DNA of 64,000 nt. Origin: Talinum fruticosum (Eukaryota; Streptophyta; Magnoliopsida; Caryophyllales; Talinaceae). Below the pieces are notes generated by a model. That model was not told where the DNA came from. It ran no database searches and saw nothing but the letters and a program-made list of their open reading frames with translations. Numbering within the stretch: the first letter of the stretch is position 1; each line of letters starts with the position of its first letter. This document shows positions 22,123-33,414 of the stretch, piece by piece. The stretch is from assembly GCA_021018815.1 (NCBI GenBank), contig JAITYX010000119.1, forward strand, positions 248,001-312,000, given 5' to 3'. A program made the position numbers and the translations under genes.

Positions 22123-23286
22123 ATGTTTGGTTGAATGTAATATAACTAGGTTGTAATGAATCAACAATGTAATATAATGAAAGTGGAATGTAATGCAATG
22201 TTGATTGTAGTGCCATGTTTGGTTAGTCATTGATATAGGGTAATGTAATCAGTATGCATTGCTACGTTTGGTTTACTTTATTTAGAATATATAATGAAAT
22301 CAATTTTAAATCCGCTACCTTGACTAAAATTAATTTTGAAGACAAGATAACCTAATATAATTTCACAATTTCCTCTCTTTTTGTTTTTTTCTTAATAAAG
22401 AAAAATAATTTATCATTATCAATCTCTCCATTCTATTTATTTTATATAAAAAATATATTATTCTATATAATATGTAATGGATCATCAAGTATACACACTT
22501 TGTAAATGTACAAAACATACTTTTTTGACATTGTAACAGACCAATAAAATTTTAAAAAACATATCCTCATTCAAATGAGTTAAACTTTGAAATTACTTGA
22601 AATTCCTACTACACAATTCTCTAACATTAACAAATTGCAAAAGAAAGAAGTTTACAAAGAAAAAAACAATTTCTAAATTCTTCATAAGAGCCTCCATACC
22701 AACACTAGCAAGCAGCAAACATGTCTACCTTCTTCAGCGACAAGAAGATGAGATGATCTAGATTGACACATAAATTAAAAAAAAAAAAAGCTAACACAAA
22801 AATCACTAATAGAGGAGGGCAAAAGATAAAAAAAAAAAAAGTAAATTTATTTGAAATTAAGTAGCTAATTGATTTACTGAATCTAAATGTTTCCTCGGAG
22901 GAAAGTTTGCACTCATTATTATTTTCGGCGTCAGGGATACTAAAAAATACATATACAGCCTCGGGCTCATATGCAATTTTTCTTGTTTCTCGATGTCTCT
23001 CCATTCTTGGCTAACTCTTCATTTAATTTGGAGCTCTTCTTACTTAATTAGACATCAAAGCCAACAACTCAACTGATTTTAGTATTTGCAGCCCTTATCT
23101 CTCTCCTAAAAATAAAAGCAACTTCTGACAAACCTCTAACCAAGTTATTAGAAGCTCTAGCCTGTTGTCCTAAATACCTAGACTTTCCAAAACTTGCTTC
23201 CCATCTAAATATAAATCCAAAAAAGACTAAAGAAAAAAAAAGTTGTAGTAATGTTGAAAGGAGGGACACCAAGGACACAAAGAGCT
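22123..23286. other. AT-rich intergenic sequence; one unidentified minus-strand ORF
   Basis: 22123-22280 repeats words such as TGTTTGGTT and TAATGTAAT, related to the inverted-repeat ends at 17759 and 18772. The minus-strand ORF at 23069-23278 (69 codons) reads like a real protein fragment: a hydrophobic stretch of about 25 residues, then FGKSRYLGQQARASNNLVRG and LSEVAFIFRREIRAANTKIS. I do not recognise it. It may be a relic of a host membrane protein gene or chance. The minus-strand ORF at 22705-23004 has no recognisable domain. Confidence 0.4.
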
Positions 23287-23580
23287 ACTAGTTGGAGTAG
23301 GCAAAAGTGTCCAAACATATCATAAGATATCATATTTGCTAGCTAAAATTATAACTTTATGTGTCTACTCCCTTCATTATGAGACCATGATTTCTTATTC
23401 AGATTTCATATTTATAAGAGTCCTACAATGTTTACTAGCTGGCGTAGGCAAAAGTGTCCAAACATATCATAAGATTTCATATTTGCTAGCGAAAATTATA
23501 ACTTTATGTGTCTACTCCCCTCATTATGATACCATGATTTCTTATTCAGATTTCATATTTATAAGAGTCCTACAATGTTT
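23287..23580. repeat. 147-bp tandem duplication, two copies
   Basis: Copy 1 is 23287-23433 and copy 2 is 23434-23580. Both start ACTAG(T/C)TGG(A/C)GTAGGC and end CTACAATGTTT. They differ at only a handful of positions, so the duplication is fairly recent. It produces a repeated ORF (23336-23599) that has no recognisable domain. Confidence 0.92.
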
Positions 23581-24574
23581 ACATATAACTGATGCGTAGC
23601 AGGGTATAATGCAGAAATAAGAAAAGCATGTGTCAGACTTTAGATGTACTTGCCAAGGTTAAGTTTCTTTGTTTCGGCCTTAGAAGGAAACATTAGATAG
23701 CCATAAGGTTATTTGAAATAAGGAAGTACGAAGAACACACACATATACTTTATACAAACCAGACTAATCTTATACATGCCAGGTGACTGGCTGCTGTGGG
23801 AATGAGATTTGATCTTGAATTTCTCAGTGAAATTCATCTATTTTATTTACTTGGTCTTTATTCTGAATTCTCTGTTTGTGGCAACCATCAGGCTGGAAAT
23901 TGAGGGAAGAGTTTTTACCTCCTTGTTGGAAATGCCAGTATACATCAGTCAGGGTTATAAATATTAACATTATTACTGTACCTATGACCAAACATTTTTC
24001 TAGCGGGTTAGAGTCAGCAAGAAATTAAACAATCACTTATTAGCGTGATCAAAACATTCACACCATGAGGGCAAGGCAACGAGAAAGGAATCATTGAATA
24101 ACAAAGATAGACAAAAAGATGATAAGAGAGAGAAACAGAGCCCATAAAATTACATTGCCAGACCAATTTTGTGGACTAACATCCACTATTAGTCTCATGG
24201 ATATTGCCACTCCCCACATATTGAAGCTTCCACTAATAAGCCTATGGTTAGTCCCTGGTCATCAGAAACTAATGCCAACAACAAAATAGGAAAAAAAGTT
24301 ACTCGAAAAAATTGTTATCATTCATGTGAACCCACCAAGCTAGAAATAAAATAGTTATGTGGACGAGCAATTCTTGTAGTTAGAAAACCTTAACTAATGC
24401 ACCTATCACAATATTTTGCTGAACAATATGCCATCATGTATAATTATTTGACCAATTCCCAACTTATCATAGTTAAAGAAACTTCATCTAATATGCCATC
24501 GAGCAGAAAGACACACATATTACAAGATTAGACTCAACTGCTGAGTTCCTGTTTCTTCCTCTCTTTTGCATGGT
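23581..24574. other. Intergenic sequence with no recognised feature
   Basis: About 1 kb of mixed AT-rich sequence. I see no gene, RNA or transposon end. Similarity to the Tat-type element begins at about 24575. Confidence 0.6.
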
Positions 24575-25400
24575 TGAATTTTTGTATGGAAATTAACTTC
24601 ACCTCTTGGTAGCTTACTCCGGAGGACATTCATATTCCGAGTCTTAATGTGGACGTCACTTAACATGGGGAATCTCCTTGTTATGTGAGGATTCTTGAAA
24701 TCACGAAGAAGCCGGTTACTTTTGTACTTCAAAAATGAGATAACCTCGTTTGAATTACCTTCAAAAGTAAATCACTTTGGTTCTCAAAGTATAAAATACT
24801 TTGGTCCAAGATTAGGCACACATAATGATTTAATCGAGATAATTAAGTGTATATTTATCTCAGGTCTAGAAGAGTAGAATTTTTGAGTCTAATATTCATT
24901 ATACTCAAATTCCATCGAGTCGATCCTAAGAGAGATCAAGTTATAAGAGTGAAAACATCGAGTATAACAACTTGATCCGGACAAATAATTCTCAAACAAA
25001 CATATTGACTTAGAAAGATGAATTAACACCTGTAATTCACTCTGCTTCAAAATATGCAATCACAACTCGGATAAAGAGTGTTAGAGAGATTATTTGAACA
25101 TGCAATAAATCTGAGTGATGTCTAAGTGACTCGAAACATCAATGTGAGAAGATAAACAAGAATGTGTTTTCTAAGTAAGTTAGAATCGAATGAAAACTTA
25201 TGCAGGAGTTTCTATAACACTTAAAATGACTTGTAATCAAAACGTAGGAAGGATGACGTTTGTACCTGAGTCTTTAGGTAGTACTCGGAATTGTATAGAT
25301 TCGAGTCTAAGTCTTCGATGGAGAAGGCCGATTTTCCACATCCATCTTGGAGGACTTCGGCAACTACATTTTCGATGATGCTTTCGATGGCGATAATTAG
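24575..25400 (+). pseudogene. D2 aORF1 remnant, interrupted by an LTR fragment
   Basis: 24590-24705 matches D1 33005-33105 (GTGGACATCCATATTCC-type words, then GGGGAATCTCCTC). 25317-25400 matches D1 33755-33828 and ends in the reading EDFGNYIFDDAFDGDN, with stop TAG at 25398-25400. The about 640 bp present between these points in D1 are gone in D2, replaced by the LTR fragment. No complete function remains. Confidence 0.6.
24709..25316 (-). repeat. Sirevirus LTR fragment inside D2
   Basis: About 608 bp match the A/E/G-family LTR read in reverse, from GAAGCCGGTTACTTTTGTA through TATAAAATACTTTGGTCCAAG to the LTR terminus at GTCTTC. The inner half of the LTR (about 900 bp) is missing, and no target duplication is visible. 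It is one of the oldest family copies here by divergence. Confidence 0.75.
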
Positions 25401-25833
25401 TGAATCCCGTATAGGGTGCTTTTATTGTTTAATATTTGTGATTTTGTAAGGTTTTAACTCTTATGTAATGAGAAGAAATGCAAAAACTCGATTCTGAAAA
25501 ATTCTTTCATTTATTTAATATGATGCAAAAATACTTAGGGAAAATTACAAAACAAATCGAAAAAAAATTGCACTAGTCCCCATTCTCCCCAAAAGAAAAT
25601 AACAAAAATCAAAATAGAAACTCTTAAGTGGATGGTCCAAAAATAATATGGTGCACATAAAGATAGGCTCGACTGAAAAAAGGATAATGGCCCAAGGAAT
25701 GCTCGGGCCAAAACAAGGCGGGCTGATTGGGTAAGGATGGTGGTGGCTAGTGCCGACCACCCGTGAAGACCTGGATGCTTGGTGAATTCAAGTGGTTGCA
25801 GTGCGGTAGGACTCTTGAGTTCTAGATAACTAC

Positions 25834-25840
25834 TATAAAT
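25834..25840 (+). promoter_or_regulatory. TATA-like box before D2 aORF2
   Basis: TATAAAT, about 100 bp before the ATG at 25937. D1 has TATAAAAG at the matching place (34289-34296). Confidence 0.45.
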
Positions 25841-25936
25841 TTGACCCACACCAAGAGCTAAAAAATCATTCCTTTTGCAAAATCGTCTCGCAAACCAAAG
25901 AGAATTTCCCCGAGTGCCTTCTACACCCTTTAAAAA

Positions 25937-27444
25937 ATGAACTTCATGAGCGACCTATCTCGTTGAATGCATGAGATGACAAATACTAAGAGAGTAGGTT
26001 TGTCACACTATAGGCTAAATACGTTATTCAATATTCGCCAAGTGAAAGTCTAATGGACTTTCTTAAGGGCTGGTGTGGCCTACTACGAACCTTATTACCA
26101 CGTCTTCGGGTTTAGGAATAAGGAACTCGCCCCTGCTCGAAGAATTTGATGCCATACTAGGCATCCAATGGTGCGCGAAGCTTGTCATGCCCAAATCTTC
26201 CGAAAATCTGCACGAGACCTACATGCATCTTCGAAACCCAATAATAGGAATCTAGGGTGGATTCTTATTGGAAATCGGATGAATCTAATAAACCTGATGA
26301 AGCACTATAGTCGGATGTACGCATTCTCCAAAGTTACTATAATCCCGAGGCAACGAGCTATTATCACATGCCCGATAGGTGGATTCTTGCTTGGTAGGAA
26401 GGCTGCGAGGATATGGCGCCGGCAGCATTGTTCGACATATTGGAGTAGTTAGAGAATTATTGTTCCCTAACACCACTTGGTAGTTACTTGAAACAATTAT
26501 AGGCTTAGATCGGATGGAGGCCAATTTCGAGGAAGACTTTGGTGGGAGCCCCTTCTTGTTGCAAGTAAGCGGAAAACAACTAACGAGACCAAACAACATG
26601 GACTGGTTGGCGACGCCGCCGATAGGGTGATCTGTCTGCGACACCGAGGCTGAATTGCCTCGAGTTGACGTCGAAAGTCTTGATTTTTCACTCCTTTCAC
26701 TTTTTTTTTATTTTACTCCTATTGGGCCTAAAACGGTTGAATTTTGACTGTGCAAGACACTTATTATTTTTTATTATATCGTGATGTTGATGCTGATTCA
26801 GGCTCCCGCAGATGTTGATGATTACCTAGCGTTACACTTTTTCAGCGAAAAGTATCTTCGGAACCATAGTAATGATATAGCGTAGTATATCTTGCACCTG
26901 GAAAATGTACCAATTTAGGGAACATACCGAGCAACATCCTTTTGTGCACCTGCTTGGATCTAAAAATCAGCACTTATTATTTCCACGACCGTGTGTTGCG
27001 GTAAATGGGAAGAGAGCAGGTGATTCCTCTATTGGACTGCATCCGACCTACTACCTTCAAACTATTCGAAGGATTTGGTAACTCTAGGCGAGCAAAGTCG
27101 TGGCCGGAATACTAGATGAATCTGCGAAGCTGTTGACACCTACGGGTAAACCGAATACTATCGTATCTACCTATTATCCGGAGTGGATAATAGAAATGGA
27201 TCCCCAACGACATAAGGCACCGACGGCTCTAGAGATGGATCCCGAAGAAGCTGTCCCTACTGCTGCACCGCTCTAAATTCGTGACGCAAACCCTTGGGTA
27301 GCTGAACGTGTTCGCCAAAGAGAATCGGAAGCCAAGGAAGCTGAAGAAAGAAGGGCTCGCAGAATTAAGGAGCTAAATAAACGTACCCAAGATGATGGGG
27401 CTGAGTCTAGGGACCCCACAGGAAAGAAATTAAAGATAGACTAG
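25937..27444 (+). pseudogene. D2 aORF2 (DUF7745-like), broken
   Basis: This is the antisense gene of the Tat element. ATG 25937 reads MNFMSDLSR, parallel to MNFMSELTLW in D1. The diagnostic block near 26082-26120 reads EPYYHVFGFRNKELAP, matching WDPYYHVFRFGDKEMCP in D1. This resembles the DUF7745 domain common in plant retrotransposon proteins, where the motif is typically W-D-P-x-Y-x-x-F-x-F-G. A later block near 26815-26870 (DVDDYLALHFFSEK) and a charged tail with AKEAEERRAR follow. The stop is TAG 27442-27444. Many indels break it. The function is unknown. Confidence 0.6.
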
Positions 27445-27960
27445 GGCTTAGGTGTTTTTTTAAAAAAAATTTATGAAGGAATGAAAGAATATGAGGATAA
27501 GTTATGCCTCTTTAGAATAGTTTATTTTTCGCAAGTAGTATGCTTGTTTCATTTCCCTTTTTATTAACTATGTATTTAGATAAGTAGTCGGCTTACCTTT
27601 TATTAAATATAAGTAAGTATTATGCTATAGTTTTATTATTTTATTTTATCACTCACCTAGAGGTATAAATAAATGGAACTGCCTAATTGGGCTACCCTTA
27701 AAGTTAATTAGAATAATTAAAGAATTAATTACACGGGTGGAGAACCTAATTGGACTGTTCGGAAAATAAATAATCAAAGAGACCATCTAATTGAACGGTT
27801 AAAATAAGTAACTACAGGGGTAAAACTATAAAAGGATTATTTCGGCTCGGCTAGCCCACCGTTGTTCGGGTGGTGGTCGGCGCCTACCATGGTGTGGCCT
27901 AGTTGGGTCAGGCCTGGCCCATCATCTAGGGTCTTGCTAAACGTAATATATGTTCAACCG
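27445..27960. other. D2 spacer between aORF2 and integrase
   Basis: Non-coding in both copies of the family (compare 59152-59570). It lies between the convergent 3' ends of aORF2 (+) and pol (-). It contains shared words such as CAAGTAGTATGCTTG and CACTCACCTAGAGG. Confidence 0.6.
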
Positions 27961-28694
27961 ATCCAAGTTTGCATACTAAAAGACTTCTTCACCATCGAAA
28001 TCGGTTAATTTCACTGGTCAACCCGGTAATATCCGACTAAGTACAAATGGGCCTTGCTAGTTTCGCCTAAATTTTCCACGTGGATCCTGAATTGGTGCTC
28101 TAATCTCTTTGAGGACCAAGTCTCCAATTTGCAGATTTCGAGCCTTACTTTCTTATTAATATTCTCTTATATACGTGCTCGGGATATTTGGACATTTTGC
28201 GGGCGTTGAGGCGCCTCTCATCCAGCGAACACTAACTCTTTGTAGTGTGCTTTAGCTCGCTTTGCTTTTGGAATCGACTCTCGGCGATGATCCTTAATGA
28301 CGGAATGACAACCTCTATTAGAAGGACTGCTTCCATGCCATATACTAGGGAGTAAGGTGTTGCTCTCGAGGAGGTCCTAATGGACGTTCAATAGCCCCAT
28401 AATGTGGAAGGCAACTTATCCGGCCAATCCTTATAGGCTGACAGTCATTTTCTCCACTATTTTATGAATGTTCTTGTTGGTGGCCTCGATTGCGCTTGTT
28501 GGTATGAGGACGATAGGGAGAAGACTTATGGTGCTTGTTCTTATATTTATCCAACAAATCTGCTACCTCTTTCTTAAAATGACTACCGTGCTCACCGATT
28601 AACTTGTTGGGCACCCCATAATGGAAAATGATGTTCCGAGTGATGAAATTAGCTACCTGTTTTGACGTCCGTAGGAACCACGGCCTCGGGCCCA
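27960..28694 (-). pseudogene. pol: D2 integrase remnant (Ty3/gypsy)
   Basis: Reverse-strand integrase core: the open piece 28462-28695 reads IIFHYGVPNKLIGEHGSHFK and then YKNKHHKSSPYRPHTN, which covers the second catalytic Asp region (here E-H-G in place of the usual D-x-G) and the area before the catalytic Glu. The C-terminal domain continues to about 27960 with NLQIGDLVL-like words. The gene is truncated at 28694 by D1's LTR. Confidence 0.75.
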
Positions 28695-30547
28695 CACCGG
28701 GACATGGACCGAGCTTCCCAATGAATGCCTGGCGTAGGTTTTAGAAACCTTTTTGATTTTCGAAGATAAAAGATGGATTTTAGGAAGTGTGGATGAACCT
28801 TTTATTAAGAGTCCCGAGTTTTCTCGAGTCAAGTTAACAAATTAAATATGATTGACTTGATTGTCGTTTTATTAATCACTTTAATTTTATAAATTATTTT
28901 CATAATTCTTAGGATATTGTTTCCTAATTGAAGAATAAATAAAACATAGAAATTAGGGTTCTACCATGAGGCTTCAGGTCTACACCCGAGCCTCGGTCGC
29001 CGACCACCCGGTGTAAGCGGCAGCGTGCACTCGGCGGTCACCGGTGTCGGCTAGGGGCCCGGGCTAAAATAGTCGGCCTCGCCCTCTAGCGTGGTAGACA
29101 GATCCATATCTCTTTTTTTATCCTGCAACTAGAAAATAATCGAGATCCAACTTTCAATAATAATAAAGCACAAAAGGGAGTTGCCGGTCGGTTTTAGGAA
29201 GAAAACTAACAAAAACAAAAACTTTCTCTTTCAATCTTAGTATGGGAAAATTAAGATTAAAAGAGGCTAAAATTGACTCCACCTGGTCTTTGAACCGAGA
29301 ATCGGATCCGGGGGCAAGGGTACGAAATGTAGGGAAAACCCTTCCATTCCGCCGGTCCGAAGATGACCGTTATTAGTTTGAGTAGTTTACTAAAATAACA
29401 TGCTAAACAAAACATACAACATGCTAAACGAAATAAAAAAACAACTAAACCGAACTAAAGGAAAGAAATAAAGTAAGTGGTAAAGAAAGTGATAAAGAAA
29501 ACTAAAAGATTACATCGGGCGGGGAAGAATTCAAAGAAGTGATTACGTCTCTTTAATCCATAATACAAAAAGAGATAAATAAAACATAAATTAATTAATC
29601 GTTTGTAGGCTGAACGATTGCCCTCGGGTTATCTTAGCTTGCCGATCTAGATCTCCACACTAGATCTCTTAATTAGTTGAGTAAGTGCCTAGAGATTAGA
29701 ATTACTAAATATTCTTTAGCTCTTTGCACGAATTCAACTGCAGTGAAGTAGGAAAGAGGAATTGATTTTGACGAGTAAAGTTTAGGTATGAGTGCTCTGG
29801 TTGCCTTTACGTAGCATTACGCATAGGACAAAGCTGTATAGGAATGAGAGCCAAGGATCTCTATTTATATGGAGAGGCGTAGGTCACAAATGACCTAGGG
29901 TTTTACACTTGGCCAGCCGTCCATGCAGCTGCAAATAAACCGGACCAGAATTTCACATGATTGAAACGAGATAAAGCAAGGATGGAACCAGATTGGACCT
30001 GGTTCGGGCGTTAGCTACCCGGGTGCGCCTAGGGTTTCTGGCTCTACCATGTTTTCGGTTGATTCTCCAAGCCAAAACGCAGCATTTCACTTAAAACTCT
30101 AGGGTTGCGAGCACCGACCACGACGTCGTTTTGAGGGGAAAAGCTCTTAGTCTCGTGTGGACTATTTTGTGGAGCTTAAACGCAGTACTTTGATGCTCGG
30201 ATTATGAAATACAACACTTTAACACCGTCTTCAGGTCTTCAGCTCCTTGTCTAATTGGATAAAAGTAAAATGTAGTATTCTAAAGTTAGAATTTCCTGGC
30301 ACACGATATTGGACTCTGTTGTCTCTGAAAGCTTAGCCTGCTCTTGAATCGTCCGAAAGAAAAGGGGAATTTCGGATTGACCCAAGGCAAAAGGCTAGGT
30401 TCTTTGTGGTTTATGGCTTCTATGGCACCAATCGAACATAGATCGAGATCCAAATCCTCATACGGACTCGGGATTTCATCATTGGAACAACATAATAAAA
30501 TACGGAATTAAAGAGATAAGAGACAACACTTTTTAAGTGTCGTAGTT
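28695..30547 (-). repeat. Probable 3' LTR of D1
   Basis: About 1.85 kb lie between the end of D2's integrase and a reversed polypurine tract. No coding potential is seen. Its inner end holds a near-perfect palindrome (GACAACACTTTTTAAGTGTC, 30523-30542) just before the polypurine tract. The matching 5' LTR is outside the window, so the call rests on position and context. Confidence 0.55.
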
Positions 30548-30559
30548 AGCCCCCACTTT
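30548..30559 (-). other. Polypurine tract of D1
   Basis: Reversed, it reads AAAGTGGGGGCT, the form found in Tat-group elements. It abuts the LTR-like region on its left. Confidence 0.65.
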
Positions 30560-31284
30560 GGCCGAGTCTAAAAAGACGAATGGTCAAAGTAGACACTAAA
30601 GGGTACTTACCTCGATTTTTTATAGAAGTTACTACGTGATGCTTGGAATTGGTTGTAATCGAACCTAAACTCCAATATGGGACCTAAACTTAATCGAGAT
30701 CCATGCGTTCGAAGTCCAAGTAAAAGAGTCTTAAGCTTGGCTTGATCGAGCTCGAAGCTTGGTATATTTTAATGCTGAAACTTTGATCATTCTTTGATCC
30801 GAAGCTTGGCTAAATGAACTAAACTTTGATCATTCTTTTAATGACGAAAGTTCAATGTTTTACCCGAATAATTAAGTCGAAAACAGACTCAAAAATCAAA
30901 TCCGAAAAAGCCGATCTGCTGGGTCCGAAAACTCCCACTTGCATGCACAAGATGCCAAAGAGTTACACGCCACAGCTTAATGAGACTCTACAAGCTAGGT
31001 GAACAGGCTAAGTCTACAAAGTTGTTGCTGACGGGACATCATGGCACCTCGTGGCCGGCGCCGGCCAACATTTAGCGAGCCTAGCCTCGACATGCTTCTG
31101 CTGGATTTCCTTGGTCTCTTACTACTTGCTTGACTCTTGTCTTTCCGACTTTGCTTATAAAAGAGAGTGTTTGGTGTGTTCATTTTGCACACTTACTCCT
31201 CCTCTTGCCCTTGTATTCTTCTTGTGCTATCTTACTCTGCTGCTTCTTAAAAACTAGTTGGTTCTCAAAATCTCTTCTTCCAAA
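30560..31284 (+). promoter_or_regulatory. Upstream region and TATA box of D1 aORF1
   Basis: Non-coding. TTATAAAA lies at 31155-31162, 123 bp before the ATG at 31285, and is followed by a pyrimidine-rich leader. A GC-rich palindrome, GCCGGCGCCGGC, lies at about 31054-31065. This suggests that the antisense gene has its own promoter. Confidence 0.5.
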
Positions 31285-32948
31285 ATGTCTAAGAGAAGGG
31301 CCCATCCTACATGGAGGTCTAGGGCTAACAAGCTTGTTCAAGACAACTTCCTTGAACGAGAATGATATCCACATAACAAGTGGAACCCAAGTGACCTCTT
31401 GGTGGAGGTTGAGAGTCACATTTCTTCACTTGCTATCACTCCTTTGGTAGGCTAATTGGCTTAAGTTTCTTCCTTTGCTCATTGAGAGTAGCTATTCAAC
31501 TAAAAATCTTGTTGGAATTTTGTCTTCCGGAAAGCTTCAATTCAAAGTAGTGGAGCTATCCCCAAACTCATGGAGACATGTAAGAGGATGAACTTTCTTC
31601 TTGAGGATGTCATGCATAATGTCGGGTTTGGTCCTCTTTACCTTGCTTTGAATCACCTTACCGACAAAAGGGAGAGGGATCCGATCGGGGCTATTAGTGA
31701 GCGTTTTGGGACACTACCAACACTTTTCACCTTCCTTTTGGGGAAATGACCATAACTTCATTTGATTTTGCCGTTTTATCCTAGGTTTCAGCTTTTCGAG
31801 AGAACCTCTAGCATATGATCGGAACTTATATAAAAATTGTGATTATTTCTGTCACTTCTTTAACCCCATGGCCGATAGGTTTCCCAGGATAATTTCTTTA
31901 AGTATACCATCTTTTTTGAGGCCTTTGAAGATATTAGGATTTGGCCTCAACAATAGGTCTAAATCATGCTTGCTCTTCTCTTGAGTACAATTCTTTCCTC
32001 CCATCAAGCTGCTAAGGTTTATGTTCACTATTTGGTGAACTTAGCGGACCTTAATAAGATAAAGGAGCTTAACTCAGGTGCTCCTTCATACACTTACCTC
32101 ATTAGGGGTCTCCGTGCTGGTGTGCGACACACAAGACCGAGGCGGATTCAACCAACTATTTACCGTTGAATGGATTTTGGAAGATTATTGAGGTATGCTC
32201 AAATTCTCATTTTCTCCAAAGTATGTTTCATCTTCTGTGGATAAAAAAATTACTCAATTACAAAATGCAGCTATGGTTGTATGAATACTTCCCACATCTT
32301 TCATCCGATTCTATGAATCGTCCCTTGTTTTCAGCCTCCATATTGTGGGCTAAGGTCTACCTCCAATAGTGTAATATTCAAGGGATAGACTTCTTATGAT
32401 CAACCCTCAACCGTGTGACCTCGGTATGCCTCTTTAATCTCTAAATTTGCCTCAACATATGCTTTAGAGAATTTTTATCACACTATTTAGTTTTCTATCC
32501 CCGCCTACAGCCTTATGGACTACTCGTGGGACTCGCCTGTGGTGGATTCTAGCCTTGATTATGCACTCGTTTTTTATCCATTTTCTTGCTATCTTGCATT
32601 CTTTCTTGCTTGGTTCTTAATAAACCTTGAATGTAGGTTGACTTTCATCCTTGGGCCCAACTCCAACTCCCTCCAAGTTTCATCGTTGCACAGGAATTAA
32701 GTGAAAGGAGGATCTTGTTTGATGGTCCCTTTGGGTTTTGTTGGTATCTTAGAGAGAGGGTCACACCTTAAATCCAACTTAACACGTGGCCTCCGTTTCT
32801 TCTTGTTGATCCACCCCGACCATGTTCTACTTTTTCTCCCTTCCTCCAAATAAGCAAGTGGTCACATTCTGTGGGGTATCCTTTTACCTCATTCTTAAAC
32901 ATGAACACATCATATGCCCACCATGCGGCACGAATTATGACCTAATTG

Positions 32949-33012
32949 GTAAGTTCTCAACTTTTCTTAACACGAGTTAAATTTCTTGCGTGAAATTAAC
33001 TTTATCTTTCAG
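32949..33012 (+). other. Predicted spliceosomal intron in aORF1
   Basis: The donor is TTG|GTAAGTTCTC and the acceptor is TTTATCTTTCAG|CACC. It is 64 bp and AT-rich. Coding similarity to D2 begins right after the acceptor. Seen by eye only. Confidence 0.5.
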
Positions 33013-33330
33013 CACCTCACACCTGTGGACATCCATATTCCAAGCCTTAACATTGATGTTACTCCACGTGGGGAATCTCCTCACTATAGAAAACTTCCTG
33101 AAATCCCCGAGGAAGAATATGTTTGGCATTCTTTCCTTAGGAATTGGAGAGAGATAAGAGTTTCATGCTCTTTAATTTTAGTTGTATGCTAAAAGTATTT
33201 TTGCTAATACTCGTAGTATCGATTTTTATAGTATGACCGAGAACAATCCCGGACTATGTCCATCAATCTTCAATATGCTCTCAAGGGAATCCAAATCTTC
33301 CTTACCGGGCGATCTTTCCCTACTTTCCGT

Positions 33331-33414
33331 GTAAGTTTTTAATTAGTGGAGTTATAATTTTATCGAGCTTTTAGTGAGTGCTAATTACCCTTTCATTCTT
33401 GTAGAAGCGTCGGT
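33331..33414 (+). other. Predicted spliceosomal intron in aORF1
   Basis: The donor is TTTCCGT|GTAAGTTTTT and the acceptor is CATTCTTGTAG|AAGCG. It is 84 bp with a T-rich end. Confidence 0.5.

Larger units (their letters stand above)
24575..28694 (-). mobile_element. D2: remnant of a Tat-type Ty3/gypsy element, pol on the - strand
   Basis: D2 has the same order as D1: aORF1 end (24575-25400), aORF2 (25937-27444), a spacer (27445-27960) and integrase in reverse (27960-28694). Its similarity to D1's integrase stops in the stretch reading GACGTCCGTAGGAACCACGG, beyond which D1's LTR begins. D2 has therefore lost its left LTR and the first part of aORF1, and its right part should lie beyond the window. 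It is much decayed. A Sirevirus LTR fragment replaces part of aORF1. Confidence 0.7.

Noticed and set aside
22705..23004. Minus-strand ORF of 99 codons
   Set aside because: Low-complexity Phe- and Lys-rich reading from AT-rich DNA, with poly-A runs inside.
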